Of a DNA stretch of 58,734 bases, positions 36,892 to 46,314 are shown in pieces. The DNA is taken from assembly GCF_000934755.1 (NCBI RefSeq), contig NZ_JYNP01000037.1, forward strand, positions 1-58,734, in the 5' to 3' direction. A program made the position numbers and the translations under genes. This stretch comes from Desulfonatronovibrio magnus (GTDB lineage Bacteria; Desulfobacterota; Desulfovibrionia; Desulfovibrionales; Desulfonatronovibrionaceae). Under the pieces are notes generated by a model. The model ran no database searches. It was not told the origin of the DNA and saw only the letters and a list, made by a program, of their open reading frames with translations. The number at the start of each line of letters is the position of its first letter. The first letter of the stretch is position 1.

Positions 36892-37743
36892 ATGCTGGTA
36901 CTGGATGGCAAAACAACCTCTGCCGAGATCAGAGCCAGGCTGAAGCAACAGGTGCATAGTCATAAAAGCCAGGCCGGGAGACCACCCGGCCTGGCCGTTA
37001 TTCTGGTGGGAGATGACCCGGCCTCAGCAGTCTATGTACGCAACAAGGAAAAAAACTGTTATGAAATCGGCATCAAGTCTTTCGGACACAGGCTAAGCTC
37101 TAATGTAACTCAGGATGAACTTGAGGCTCTCATCCATAAACTCAATGCAGACCCAGAAGTTGATGGTATTCTTCTGCAGCTGCCTTTACCTTCCGGGCTG
37201 AATTCCCAGAAATGCCTTGAACTTATCAGTCCTGAAAAAGATGTGGATGGTTTTCATCCCGAAAACGTCGGCAAGCTCACCCTTGGGCTGCCAGGCTTTC
37301 GTTCATGTACTCCATTGGGTATCATGACCATGCTGGACGAATACAAGTTGGACGTGAGCGCCAAAGACTGCGTTATCGTTGGTCGCAGCAACATTGTGGG
37401 CAAACCTCTAACTTTAATGCTGCTTGGACGCAGTGCAACAGTCACTGTCTGCCACTCAAGAACTCAGGATCTCCCGAGACATGTGCGCAAGGCAGATTTT
37501 GTTTTTGCGGCTGTAGGAATTCCCAAATTCATAACAGCGGATATGGTGAAGCCTGGGGCAGTTGTGGTAGATGTTGGCATTAACCGCACTGAGGATGGAC
37601 TGACCGGCGACTGTGACTATGAAGGCATCAAAACCAAAGCCAGGGCCATGACACCTGTTCCCGGCGGGGTTGGTCCCATGACCATTGCCGCCCTTCTCAG
37701 TAACACTGTGTTGTCCTGGAAAATACGCATGAAAATAACATAA
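36892..37743 (+). CDS. folD: Methylenetetrahydrofolate dehydrogenase / cyclohydrolase
   Basis: This 283-residue bifunctional enzyme interconverts methylene-, methenyl- and formyl-tetrahydrofolate. It carries VGDDPASAVYVRNKEKNC (substrate site with the catalytic Lys), DGILLQLPLP, the NAD(P)-binding VGRSNIVGKPL, and the terminal PGGVGPMTIAALL. The start codon is two bases after the eno stop, with GAGGAA upstream. In sulfate reducers and acetogens this enzyme also serves the methyl branch of C1 metabolism. It converges on the AmrB gene, and a large hairpin lies in the gap. Confidence 0.97.
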   Translation: MLVLDGKTTSAEIRARLKQQVHSHKSQAGRPPGLAVILVGDDPASAVYVRNKEKNCYEIGIKSFGHRLSSNVTQDELEALIHKLNADPEVDGILLQLPLPSGLNSQKCLELISPEKDVDGFHPENVGKLTLGLPGFRSCTPLGIMTMLDEYKLDVSAKDCVIVGRSNIVGKPLTLMLLGRSATVTVCHSRTQDLPRHVRKADFVFAAVGIPKFITADMVKPGAVVVDVGINRTEDGLTGDCDYEGIKTKARAMTPVPGGVGPMTIAALLSNTVLSWKIRMKIT

Positions 37744-37783
37744 ACCTACAGATTGAATCTATAAAACAGTCAAATTGCAGTGA

Positions 37784-37840
37784 GTGCCGGATCTTCCCGG
37801 GTATAGCCCCAGAGTGGACATTCCCTTGGATCCGGCGCAC
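37784..37840. other. Imperfect hairpin between convergent folD and amrB genes
   Basis: GTGCCGGATC (37784-37793) pairs with GATCCGGCGCAC (37829-37840), with a two-base bulge and a 35-base loop. No T-run follows on either strand, so it is not a standard terminator, although its convergent position would suit one. Confidence 0.45.
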
Positions 37841-37848
37841 CACCCGAT

Positions 37849-38649
37849 TTAACTGATGATCATTCCAGCATATCCCACTACCTGTGAGTAGTCTTGATTC
37901 ACTTCTCCAGAAGTGGCGTAGGATACAAGCTCGGCTTTCTTTGCTCCAAGTTCCTTGACGCATGCCATACCCATTACCATGGGTAATACTCCACACATGG
38001 AAATATTATTGGCGCGTACTGTCTCATACAAGCCTTCCGGATTAAGTTCCAGGATCTGTTCTAGAGCTTTGGCATCAACTTTACTGGCATTTTCATGCGA
38101 AATATAATGACTCATATCAGTACTGACAACTATGCTCACTTCCAGGTCTTTCTGCCTGACAGCATGGGCAATTGCCTTTCCAGCAGCCAGAAGATTGTTA
38201 AGATCAGTCTGAGATACAGCTACAGGGACCATGGAAAAATCAGCCCTGATTACGGACAAAAATGGCAAGATAACCTCTAATGAGTGTTCGCCCGCATGAG
38301 CATCATAATCTGCGGTAAAACCATCAATTCCCAGCAGCACGGATGACAACTCCTGATCGACTTTTATCTCGCCACCTGGGATAATCCAGGATCCATCCGG
38401 CCAGACCGAGATCTTTGCTCCCCGTCCTGTGTGGTTGGGACCCAGCAGAACTACCCTGGATGCCAGATTAGCCCTGGCCAGAGTCCGGCCTGCTACTTTA
38501 CCGGAAAAAATATAACCTGCGTGAGGCACCATGGCCAGCAGCGTCTTCTGGCTGTCACGCTCTCCATGTAAGTAACCAGCTACCTTATCTTTCAGTGCAG
38601 CTTCATTGCCAGGATAAAACTGCCCTGCTACTACTGGCTGTCTATTCAT
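37849..38649 (-). CDS. amrB: AmmeMemoRadiSam system protein B (MEMO1 family)
   Basis: This 266-residue protein has the MEMO1/AmrB signature: VVAGQFYPG at the start, VPHAGYIFSG, LLGPNHTGRG, HAGEHSLEVILPFL, STDMSHY and a conserved Cys in MCGVLPMV. The His and Cys residues line the metal-type pocket shared with extradiol dioxygenases. Its reaction in bacteria is not established; genetically it belongs with AMMECR1-like and radical SAM partners. The radical SAM partner type is at 5912, not adjacent. A GAGGAG site precedes the ATG. It stands alone, downstream of the TPR gene on the same strand (45 bases). Confidence 0.93.
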   Translation of the reverse strand: MNRQPVVAGQFYPGNEAALKDKVAGYLHGERDSQKTLLAMVPHAGYIFSGKVAGRTLARANLASRVVLLGPNHTGRGAKISVWPDGSWIIPGGEIKVDQELSSVLLGIDGFTADYDAHAGEHSLEVILPFLSVIRADFSMVPVAVSQTDLNNLLAAGKAIAHAVRQKDLEVSIVVSTDMSHYISHENASKVDAKALEQILELNPEGLYETVRANNISMCGVLPMVMGMACVKELGAKKAELVSYATSGEVNQDYSQVVGYAGMIIS

Positions 38650-38694
38650 ATCTCCTCCTTATTGTCTGTAGTGCTCCTTTGAGGAATAAGCCTC

Positions 38695-41433
38695 TTATGG
38701 ACGATACTGTTCAGCATCACTTGTCAATCTTCTGGTATTAATTTCAGAGCGAGCCATTCGGCTGTACATATCATCTGGAAACTCTCTTATAATTCTGCGC
38801 AATGTTCTCTCCCATTGCTCGAATTGATTGTTCATCCTGTAAATTCTGGCCAGCCGGTATTGAAAAGCCGGCCAGTCAGGGTCGTCTCTGGTGATATAGT
38901 TTTCATATTCAAGGGCCCAGACCAGAGCTTCCCGCACCCTGCCGGTTTTGGAGGTGGCTTCTATAAGCATATCAAGGCAGGTCATGATACGGTTTACATT
39001 TTGCTCTTCCTGTTCCATGAACTGAGCCAACGCTTCCTGGGCAAAAATATATACATTCTGATAGTCAGACCTTTCAAAGGCATCCCAGGCCAGGAAAAAC
39101 AATGCAAAAGCCCGCTGACTTCCTGGAAAATCCCTTTCTACTGCCAGTCGTCTCCAGATAGGCAGCGCTTCATCTTCCAACGCAGTATTCTGCATAGCCA
39201 GAGCTTCAGCATAATCTACCTGCAGTCTGTCATCCCTGGGAAGGTCCCAGTCTCGTACATGAGATGCCAGATCCTTGAGGCTTTCCCAGTCTGATGTTTC
39301 AAGATAAATACTCATTAAGAGTGATAAAGCCGCATAGTTGTGCTCGTCAATTTCTGGTTCATCAAGAAGCGGTTGCGCCAGGGCCAGGGCCTCCCCTGCC
39401 CTGTCACTATGCCAGTAAGCACTGGCCAGGGCGACTCTGGCCTCACTGCTGAGCATTTCTGGATGCTCGTTCAGATAGGAGTAAGTCTCCCATGTTTCTA
39501 TTATATTCTCAAAATCTTTTTCTGGAAAATCCTGGGCCACCACCGAGGAAAAGGCTTCAAAACCTATTTCTAAGGCTCTGGGCCAGAGCTCCTTGTGAGA
39601 GTAAAGCTCGTAAAACCTTTCGATTGCCTCTAATGATTCTATATAATTGAAATAGCCATGATGTATATCCCACATGGCCAGTTTGAGAAGCGCTACCGAT
39701 GCCAGCGGACTTTCAGGGAACTCCTCACTTATTCTTCTGTAAATGGCCCTGGGCCGCATGGAAAAGGGACGATCAAAATCACTCAATCTGGGATCATCGT
39801 ATATCCCCTCTTCAGCCAGACGCATAGCCGCAATCAACCCGCCCTCTTCATCCGGATACTTGCGCACGGTTTCCTCATGCATCTCTCTCGCAGCATCCCT
39901 TCTGCCCTGCAGCAGATAAATATCTCCAATCCTGGCCATGGAAACTGGCACGTGTTCGCCATCCGGCCTGAGATTAATATAGTGCAGAAATCTTTCTCTG
40001 GCTTCATCCAGCTTGTCATTCTGGTACAAAATATATCCGGCACGAATGAGTGCATCCGGATCATCAATGTAATACCTTGGCCATCTGTTTTCAATAAAGT
40101 CAAGAATATCCAGGGCGTCTTCATGAAAATCCAGCTCACTCAACGTCCTGGCCAGGGCCAGAGCAGCCGGCTGCACAAGATCATCCTCAGGAAATTCCTG
40201 GATAATATATTCAAACTGCTCAACAGCCTCCTCATAAAGTCCCTGATTCTCGAAATAATCCCCCCAGTAAAAATATGTAGATGGAACATTGGGGTCATCA
40301 GGGAAACTGTCTCTTAAAAGGTTGAAATAGCCCCTGGCTTCAGGTTCATTACCAACCCTGAGGTTAATATAGCCCAGATTCATCAAGGCATCCGCCACCC
40401 TTGGAGAGTTGGGATCATAATTTATTGCTCTCTCAAATGGCGCCACAATATCAGTGTAGTTGTCTCTCATCTCTGATCTGAGCATTTGAAAGTTAGCATT
40501 GGCATAGGTATAAAGAACTTCTTTAAGATGCTCTTCTGGCAATTCCGGATCATCAAGCATGCTTTCGAGCAATCTGACTGCCGGCCTGAAATCAGCCCCG
40601 CTCATCATGGCCTGAGCCGCAAAAATACGGTCAGCATACATATCGTGTACTTGTTCAGGATAATCAAGATCTGGATAAACAACTTCAGGGGCAGGCTCTT
40701 GTGCTATTGGATCAGCTTCCGTTACTTCTGGTTCTTGAATTTCTGCTTCAGGGGGGGGAGGCTCAGACTCAACCCTGCTGATGGACCGCCTGACAATATT
40801 GGCTCCAGGCTCATCATCGGGCTGCATCAAACTGACTTGTTCCGGAGTTGTCATTTGAACAGGCATCCTGAGGCGATGTCTGACATCCGATTCATCTGCG
40901 GGGGGCTCATCTTGATCCACAACCGGGGATCCATCTGCTCGAGGTAAAATTTCCCTGACTGCAGGCTGCTCTATGGGAGTATCATCTGGAACTGGCGGGG
41001 GTACAGGCTCCAGGTCGAGAGGAGCCGACACAAAATCATGGTCACTCCAGGCATCGCCAAAGGAATCAAAAAAAATATCAATAACTACATTATCCTGACT
41101 GACAAATGAAATAAAGCCAAATGAACTGGTAGTGGTGGATAGTACAATATTGCTGTTGTGAATATCGAGCCTTTCCAAAAGGTCCGATTCAGGAAAGGTA
41201 CCAGGGGATGGCTGAGATTCTCTTTGCCATATATCGGCAGGGAGATTAAGAGTCAGCTCCTGCCTTCCAGTACGCAGTACATCGAAACCAGGCTTCTCGC
41301 CCTGAAATTCAAACACAACCCTCTCGTGATCAGGATGAGAACCCCAATTGTATTCCAACGCCATGCTGTCAATATGAATCATTAAACACAAATGGCTCAG
41401 AAAAAATATAATGAGAGTCAGCTTTAGCTTCAT
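38695..41433 (-). CDS. Large exported TPR protein with N-terminal AMIN-like domain
   Basis: The product has about 912 residues. Residues 1-26 are a signal or anchor segment (LTLIIFFLSHLCLMIHI). A beta-rich region follows (about 27-125; HPDHERVVFEFQGEKPGFDV), similar to AMIN domains that bind cell-wall material. A Pro/Glu/Asp-rich linker covers about 130-250. From about 260 to the end there are many tetratricopeptide-like helical repeats (for example LMNLGYINLRVGNEPEARGY, and ASTYFYWGDYFENQG-type segments). It should be a periplasmic or envelope scaffold. Start: the ATG at 41433; an in-frame TTG at 41442 is possible. A sigma-54 regulator gene lies just upstream on the same strand. Confidence 0.8.
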   Translation of the reverse strand: MKLKLTLIIFFLSHLCLMIHIDSMALEYNWGSHPDHERVVFEFQGEKPGFDVLRTGRQELTLNLPADIWQRESQPSPGTFPESDLLERLDIHNSNIVLSTTTSSFGFISFVSQDNVVIDIFFDSFGDAWSDHDFVSAPLDLEPVPPPVPDDTPIEQPAVREILPRADGSPVVDQDEPPADESDVRHRLRMPVQMTTPEQVSLMQPDDEPGANIVRRSISRVESEPPPPEAEIQEPEVTEADPIAQEPAPEVVYPDLDYPEQVHDMYADRIFAAQAMMSGADFRPAVRLLESMLDDPELPEEHLKEVLYTYANANFQMLRSEMRDNYTDIVAPFERAINYDPNSPRVADALMNLGYINLRVGNEPEARGYFNLLRDSFPDDPNVPSTYFYWGDYFENQGLYEEAVEQFEYIIQEFPEDDLVQPAALALARTLSELDFHEDALDILDFIENRWPRYYIDDPDALIRAGYILYQNDKLDEARERFLHYINLRPDGEHVPVSMARIGDIYLLQGRRDAAREMHEETVRKYPDEEGGLIAAMRLAEEGIYDDPRLSDFDRPFSMRPRAIYRRISEEFPESPLASVALLKLAMWDIHHGYFNYIESLEAIERFYELYSHKELWPRALEIGFEAFSSVVAQDFPEKDFENIIETWETYSYLNEHPEMLSSEARVALASAYWHSDRAGEALALAQPLLDEPEIDEHNYAALSLLMSIYLETSDWESLKDLASHVRDWDLPRDDRLQVDYAEALAMQNTALEDEALPIWRRLAVERDFPGSQRAFALFFLAWDAFERSDYQNVYIFAQEALAQFMEQEEQNVNRIMTCLDMLIEATSKTGRVREALVWALEYENYITRDDPDWPAFQYRLARIYRMNNQFEQWERTLRRIIREFPDDMYSRMARSEINTRRLTSDAEQYRP

Positions 41434-41443
41434 ATGGTCCAAT

Positions 41444-41461
41444 AAACCGCCCAGGCGGTTT
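41444..41461. promoter_or_regulatory. Perfect 8-bp hairpin immediately upstream of the TPR gene
   Basis: AAACCGCC and GGCGGTTT are separated by two bases, ending 11 bases before the ATG of the TPR gene (read on the minus strand). No T-run follows on that strand, so it is more likely a translation or attenuation element than a terminator; on the plus strand a GGAATTTTTTG follows. Confidence 0.4.
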
Positions 41462-41575
41462 GGAATTTTTTGTCAGTTGAGCATATTCATGAAAATCAGA
41501 GGTGGAGTTCAAGGCAACTAAAATTTTAACAAAACTAATTCAGCCCGTTAGCGCTTCCAGTTTGTTGCCAGAAAC

Positions 41576-42595
41576 TCAATTAAGCTGCTTTTTTTTCAAC
41601 TTCTCAATCAAGGTAGTGCGCTTTATGCCCAGAATTTCAGCAGCCTGATTTTTGACACCCTCTGCAGTACGTAACGCCTCTATCAGCAGATTCTCTTCAA
41701 TTTTATCAAGAAATTCTTTAAGATTCATTTTCCTTTCATTCATATCACTTAGAACCGGCCAATCAAAGCTTCTCACTTCAACCCTGGTTTCTTGAGGCTC
41801 TACCCCGCTTGCCAACAAAATTTTATCCGGCAGATCTTCAGGTGTGATCTGGCTGCCATCACAAAGAATGGTCATTCTCTCCATGAAATTTTCCAGTTCA
41901 CGAACATTGCCCGGCCATGAATAATTCATAAGCATTTCTCTGGCCTGTGAAGAAATCTTGAGCTTAGGACAACCACTTTTTTCGCAGAACCTGTTGAGAA
42001 AAAAATCTGCCAGCAAAAGTACATCCTTGCCTCTTGTACGCAGAGGGGGCAAAATCATGGGAATGACATTAAGTCGGTAAAAGAGGTCTTCCCTGAAATT
42101 ACCCAGTTCCACTTCTTTTTCCAAATCTCTGTTTGTAGCAGCAATAACGCGAACATCCACTTTAAGAGAACGAGAACCGCCAACTCTTTCAAATTCTTTT
42201 TCCTGCAAAAAGCGTAAAATCTTTACTTGCAAACTTAGGTCCATTTCTCCGATTTCATCCAGAAACACAGTGCCCCCATCTGCCAGTTCAAACCTGCCCG
42301 GCCTGGATCTGATGGCATGCGTAAATGCACCCTTTTCATGACCAAACAGCTCGGACTCCAGGAGTTCTTTTGGGATTGCTCCGCAATTGATGGGCACGAA
42401 AGGTTTGCTGTTTCTGGGACTGTTTTTATGCAGCGCCCTGACCAGAAGCTCCTTGCCGGTGCCAGATTCTCCGGTAACCAGAACAGTAGTATCTGTCGGC
42501 GCTACTTTGTTTAGAACCTTGAACACATCTTCGAGCACGTCGCTCTCGCCGATTATACCAGTCTTATCCATAGCTGCGTTTTCCTTTAGATTCAT
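41576..42595 (-). CDS. Sigma-54-dependent AAA+ activator without receiver domain
   Basis: This 339-residue protein is just an AAA+ domain (about 12-240) plus a Fis-type HTH (KNQAAEILGIKRTTLIEKL). Walker A is GESGTGKE, Walker B TVFLDEIGE, the arginine-finger region PLRTRGKDV, and the sigma-54 loop GAFTHA (the usual GAFTGA with His for the second Gly). It has no sensory domain, so regulation must come from expression level or a partner. The TPR gene lies 133 bases downstream on the same strand. The first ATG at 42595 is used; an ATG at 42571 is also plausible, with AAAGGA upstream. Confidence 0.88.
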   Translation of the reverse strand: MNLKENAAMDKTGIIGESDVLEDVFKVLNKVAPTDTTVLVTGESGTGKELLVRALHKNSPRNSKPFVPINCGAIPKELLESELFGHEKGAFTHAIRSRPGRFELADGGTVFLDEIGEMDLSLQVKILRFLQEKEFERVGGSRSLKVDVRVIAATNRDLEKEVELGNFREDLFYRLNVIPMILPPLRTRGKDVLLLADFFLNRFCEKSGCPKLKISSQAREMLMNYSWPGNVRELENFMERMTILCDGSQITPEDLPDKILLASGVEPQETRVEVRSFDWPVLSDMNERKMNLKEFLDKIEENLLIEALRTAEGVKNQAAEILGIKRTTLIEKLKKKQLN

Positions 42596-43017
42596 CGTAT
42601 TATTTTATCCTTTTGAGCGTATTATGGTAAAATCAACCCTCACCTCTACGGACATCCGCAAATATCATCAAGAAGAGGCTTTGCCAGCTAATGCTTGTTT
42701 GACAGACCAGGCTGCCTTATGGGTAATTATAAACTGGCAGTGCCCTTATGCCCCTCTCTAAAAAAAACCTTACTCTATAAGAATAAATATCCAAGCTACC
42801 AGCAAAGGCAAATCAAACATGACAACCATCTGTTTTCATTTATTATTTTAAAAATTATATGTAGCAGAACCTGTACTTTCCATAAAAAAGCAAAACTGAT
42901 ATCGTGTTGTTCACTTTTTGCTGTCAAAAGAATGACGTAAAGTCAATACGTTTCATTAATTTTCATCCGGAAATTCTATTTTTTGTAACCATTCATCACA
43001 ACTTGAGAATTATAAGC
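42596..43017. other. AT-rich intergenic region, no gene seen
   Basis: Between the sigma-54 regulator start and a family B repeat. Several short open frames exist but none with a ribosome-binding site or recognisable domain. No clear sigma-54 (TGGC-N8-TTGC) promoter was found by eye. Confidence 0.4.
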
Positions 43018-43245
43018 TCCTCCCCCGGGCTGCCCGGGACTGAACTTGTGAGTAACTTGAAATAGCCTTGGCGCGTTAGGGATTGCCGCGCTCGAAGACT
43101 CGCTCGCAATGACACCTGAGCTGTCAGGGATGTAGTTGCTCAAAACCTGTCACCCGCGAGGGAGCCTAAGCGACCGAAGCAATCTGTATGATAACACCAT
43201 AATAGTCTGAATTTATTACATATATGATTCCAGTTACTTTGTGAG
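43018..43245 (-). repeat. Interspersed repeat family B, copy 5
   Basis: Inverted copy from the hub (CCCGGGCTGCCCGGGACTGA) through GAAGACTCGCTCGCAATGAC to CCAGTTACTTTGTGAG, without the 49-base insertion. It lies about 84 bases upstream of sfsA. Confidence 0.8.
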
Positions 43246-43328
43246 TTACAGGTAATTCTAGGTGTAGCACGAAAGCTTTTGACTATCAGGACCACAATTA
43301 ATTATTTTTAAAATACAGGTAAATAAAA

Positions 43329-44033
43329 TTGTCCACAAAATCCATTCCTTTACCTTCTAAAGTCATACATGTCCGATTTGTGAGCAGAGAAAAAAGATTC
43401 ATCATCAAAGCTATTGCACAAGATCGCCCTGTGACCATGCACACCAATAACTCCGGTTCCATGCTGGGCCTTCTTCGCCCTGAGCGTAGACTTCTGGCAT
43501 CAGTATCAGATAATCCCAAGAGAAAACTTCCCTATACACTGGAACTGGTAAGAAATGATGATTTCTGGGTAGGAGTCAATACTCAAACCCCTAACAAAAT
43601 GCTTAAACTATGCTGGAAGAACAGGTTGATACCTGAACTGGAGGAATTTACACACTTCAAGGCAGAAGCAGGTTCAGGACAAAGCAGAATCGATGCGCGC
43701 CTTGAAGGCCCTTCCGGAGTTATGTGGATTGAAGCCAAAAATGTTACACTGGTGGAAGATGAACGAGCCTGTTTCCCAGATGCCATAAGCACAAGAGCTG
43801 CAAAGCATATGAAGGAGCTCACTTCTCTTGCCCGTTCCGGACACAGGGTGGCCTGTTTTTACCTGGTACAACGCCCTGATTGTAAATGTTTCGGCCCTGC
43901 AGATTTTATAGATCCAGAATTTGCCAGGGCCATGTATGATGCAGTAAGTCATGGACTTGAAGTCCTGGCATTCAAGACTGAAATATCTGAAACAGCCATT
44001 ACCCTGGGTTCGAGGTTATCCCTGAAATGGTAA
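43329..44033 (+). CDS. sfsA: SfsA homologue (sugar fermentation stimulation protein)
   Basis: This 234-residue protein matches SfsA: the N-terminal FVSREKRFIIKAI, the conserved HTNNSGSMLGLLRP, ELVRNDDFWVGVNTQTPNKM, WIEAKNVTLVEDERACFPDA (nuclease-like acidic residues), and FYLVQRPDCKCFGPAD. SfsA proteins are cytoplasmic and linked to sugar metabolism and nucleic-acid binding; their reaction is unclear. The gene starts with TTG; no ATG or GTG would give a full N-terminus, and the only ATG comes after the conserved region begins. It overlaps the DMT transporter gene by seven bases. Confidence 0.93.
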   Translation: MSTKSIPLPSKVIHVRFVSREKRFIIKAIAQDRPVTMHTNNSGSMLGLLRPERRLLASVSDNPKRKLPYTLELVRNDDFWVGVNTQTPNKMLKLCWKNRLIPELEEFTHFKAEAGSGQSRIDARLEGPSGVMWIEAKNVTLVEDERACFPDAISTRAAKHMKELTSLARSGHRVACFYLVQRPDCKCFGPADFIDPEFARAMYDAVSHGLEVLAFKTEISETAITLGSRLSLKW

Positions 44034-44902
44034 GCAATCTGGAAAAAATCAAAGGTTTTGCTCTAATTCTTACAGCAGCTGCTTTATGGGGCGGCATTGG
44101 ACCAGTGGCCAAATCAGCCTTTGCTCAAGGCATGACTCCGCTGGAAGTTGCATTCTGGAGAGCAATTATTGGCTGGCTTTTTTTTGCGCTGCACGCAATA
44201 TCCATTCAGCAAATGGGAATCAAAAGGAATGATTTTCCTGTTATGCTTGTCTTTGGACTGGTCTGCGTAACTGGTTTTTATGGGTCATACCAGCTGGCAG
44301 TTGACCTTGGAGGGGCTGCCAAAGCTTCTGTACTGCTTTACACTGCCCCGGCCTGGGTGGCTGTGCTGGCAATGATTTTTCTCAAGGAAAAAATATCATT
44401 ACCCGGAGCACTCAGTATCACTGCATGCATTGTCGGGGTGGCCATGATTTCCGCTGCTTCCGACGATATTGCCGGACATGAATTTTCCCTTGCGGGCATT
44501 ATCTTCGGACTGATTGCCGGTTTTACATACGCACTGTATTATATTTTCGGCAAAAAGCTTTTTGCCCGTTACCATCCAGTCACAATTTTCTTCTGGATCC
44601 TCATTCTGGGAGCTCTTGGGCTTATCCCGTTCATCAATATTACCTGGCCAGATATTAATGCCTGGCCTGCTCTGATTTTTCTCGGTTTTTTCACTACCTA
44701 TGTTGCATACTTTGTCTATTCCAGAGGTCTGGCCAGACTTAAGGCCTCCCAGGCTGCTGTAGTCGCAACCATGGAACCGGTTGTGGCAGCCTTGCTGGCA
44801 TATTTATTCTGGCAGGAAAATCTTGGCCTTTGGGGTTACGCAGGAGCAGCAGTAATTATTAGCGGAGTAATAATGCAGGCAGGTATCAGGGCTGAGGAAT
44901 GA
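44027..44902 (+). CDS. DMT-superfamily transporter (EamA family), second copy
   Basis: This 291-residue protein with about ten transmembrane helices forms two EamA halves: ALILTAAALWGGIGPVAKSA opens the first, and FYGSYQLAVDLGGAAKASVL and GFTYALYYIFGKKL are typical segments; ATMEPVVAALLAYLF ends the second. Substrate unknown. It overlaps the end of sfsA by seven bases, so translation is coupled. It differs in sequence from the paralogue at 26940. The shared transcript with sfsA suggests a metabolite exporter or importer for a carbon compound, but that is only context. Confidence 0.88.
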   Translation: MVSNLEKIKGFALILTAAALWGGIGPVAKSAFAQGMTPLEVAFWRAIIGWLFFALHAISIQQMGIKRNDFPVMLVFGLVCVTGFYGSYQLAVDLGGAAKASVLLYTAPAWVAVLAMIFLKEKISLPGALSITACIVGVAMISAASDDIAGHEFSLAGIIFGLIAGFTYALYYIFGKKLFARYHPVTIFFWILILGALGLIPFINITWPDINAWPALIFLGFFTTYVAYFVYSRGLARLKASQAAVVATMEPVVAALLAYLFWQENLGLWGYAGAAVIISGVIMQAGIRAEE

Positions 44903-44985
44903 TCAGCTTTACAGAAAATTATTCGGATTTGTTACTCAGGGCAGACAGGTTTGAAGCGATATTTTTACCAATCTATCTGTTGCAC

Positions 44986-45903
44986 TCACCCGGAAAAAAG
45001 ACCCAGTATCAGTGGCATGCTGATCATGGCAGCAACGGTCTGTACAGTTATGATTGCCGCCATCATATCTAAGCTGCCTCCCAACTGCCTGGCCAGCACA
45101 TAGGCTGCAGCACCACATGGCAGCGATGCGAAAATAACCGCAACAAAAACCACTTCAGCTTCAAGACCAAGCCATAATGCAAAGTAGCCCATCAAGAGAG
45201 GCAAAGCTGCCAGCTTGAAAATACTTGAACAGAAAATTGGCAGCCATTTTGACACTAATCCCCTGAACTCAAGCCCCGCGCCCACAGCGAGAAGCCCGAG
45301 AGACAGCGATGCCTGACTGAGAATGCCCACAACTTCATCCGTTCCCAGTCCCAGCCTTAAGCCTGACAAATTAGCCACTATGCCCGCTGCACAGGCAATA
45401 ATCAGCGGATTGGTCAGCAAAGATTTAAAAGCCCGCAGCCACCCCTTGCTGTGGTTGTCACCCATCCTGGTTACTACGGCCACACTTATGGTGTTGGCCA
45501 GTGGAATCATTATTGCGATAACCATAGCAGATAAAGTGAGGCCTGTTTCACCAAGAAAAATGTACGCTGCAGAAATGCCTACATATGTATTAGGTCTTAG
45601 CCCTCCCTGAAAGAGTGAGGAAAAAGCAGGATCAGATATCCTGATCAGCGGCCTGAAACAAAGCATTAACAGGCAAACAGCAAGCATGGGAGCGCTTACT
45701 GCAACGATTAAAACAGGAAAGTCTGCTTCACTGAAGTCTGCCTGATATAGACTTAAAAACAATAATGCCGGAAAAAAAACAAAATATGTAATTTTCTCAG
45801 CCATAGGCCAGAATGTGGGACCAGGAAATTGAGCACGCTGGAAAATCCAGCCCATGACAATCAAAATAAAGATTGGGGAAAGTGCCAGGAATACATTATA
45901 CAA
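44986..45903 (-). CDS. AEC-family transporter
   Basis: This 305-residue protein has about ten hydrophobic helices in two inverted sets, matching the auxin efflux carrier (AEC) family: LALSPIFILIVMGWIFQRA at the start, FVFFPALLFLSLYQADF, FQGGLRPNTYVGISAAYI, and SLPCGAAAYVLARQLGG in the second half. Bacterial members carry malate, malonate and other organic acids or unknown solutes. It is transcribed toward the convergent DMT transporter and stands upstream of, and apart from, other genes. The C-terminal helix ends in LILGLFSG. Confidence 0.88.
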   Translation of the reverse strand: MYNVFLALSPIFILIVMGWIFQRAQFPGPTFWPMAEKITYFVFFPALLFLSLYQADFSEADFPVLIVAVSAPMLAVCLLMLCFRPLIRISDPAFSSLFQGGLRPNTYVGISAAYIFLGETGLTLSAMVIAIMIPLANTISVAVVTRMGDNHSKGWLRAFKSLLTNPLIIACAAGIVANLSGLRLGLGTDEVVGILSQASLSLGLLAVGAGLEFRGLVSKWLPIFCSSIFKLAALPLLMGYFALWLGLEAEVVFVAVIFASLPCGAAAYVLARQLGGSLDMMAAIITVQTVAAMISMPLILGLFSG

Positions 45904-46000
45904 TTATGGTTCTCTAAAGCGGGCATTGCATGCAAAAAAGTTACCGATTATTTTTCAAAATTAAACTCAGGATCAATCCCGGGTCTCCCCGGTGAAATGC

Positions 46001-46297
46001 TCAAAAACCCAGGCTGTCTTCTACAGGCAGCACCATGACTCTTAAATGCTGATGTGAAGATTTACTGGAGCGAAACTCCTGCAGATCGCTCATAAGGCCC
46101 GGGAACTGATCTGGCTCAACCCGGGCCTGGATTACAGTAAAATTGCCCGGAAAAACCTGAGTCCCCATGTGCTTGCCATCCTGGCCTTTGCCCTCCACCA
46201 TTGGGTAGCGCACATAATCATCTATGCGATGTTTATCTAATAAGGCATCGATGTTGTCTGTATACTCAAACCTGAAGCTGATATGTACAAATTTCAT
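46001..46297 (-). CDS. PG0541-type transporter-associated small protein
   Basis: This 98-residue protein resembles the PG0541 family of PII-like ferredoxin-fold proteins found next to RND efflux genes. Visible features are the central segment RYPMVEGKGQDGKHMGTQVF with a conserved Gly-rich turn, alternating strands at both ends (FVHISFRFEY, LRVMVLPVED), and the short total length. Function is not known; a role in sensing or regulating the pump is plausible. The gene starts 17 bases after the end of the pump gene on the same strand, so it is the last gene of the efflux operon. Confidence 0.75.
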   Translation of the reverse strand: MKFVHISFRFEYTDNIDALLDKHRIDDYVRYPMVEGKGQDGKHMGTQVFPGNFTVIQARVEPDQFPGLMSDLQEFRSSKSSHQHLRVMVLPVEDSLGF

Positions 46298-46314
46298 AAT
46301 TCTCTCGTGACTTG

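Noticed and set aside
42596-43328. tRNA or riboswitch in long intergenic gaps
   Set aside because: No cloverleaf with CCA-type end, and no recognisable SAM or other riboswitch core could be found by eye; a covariance-model search would be decisive.
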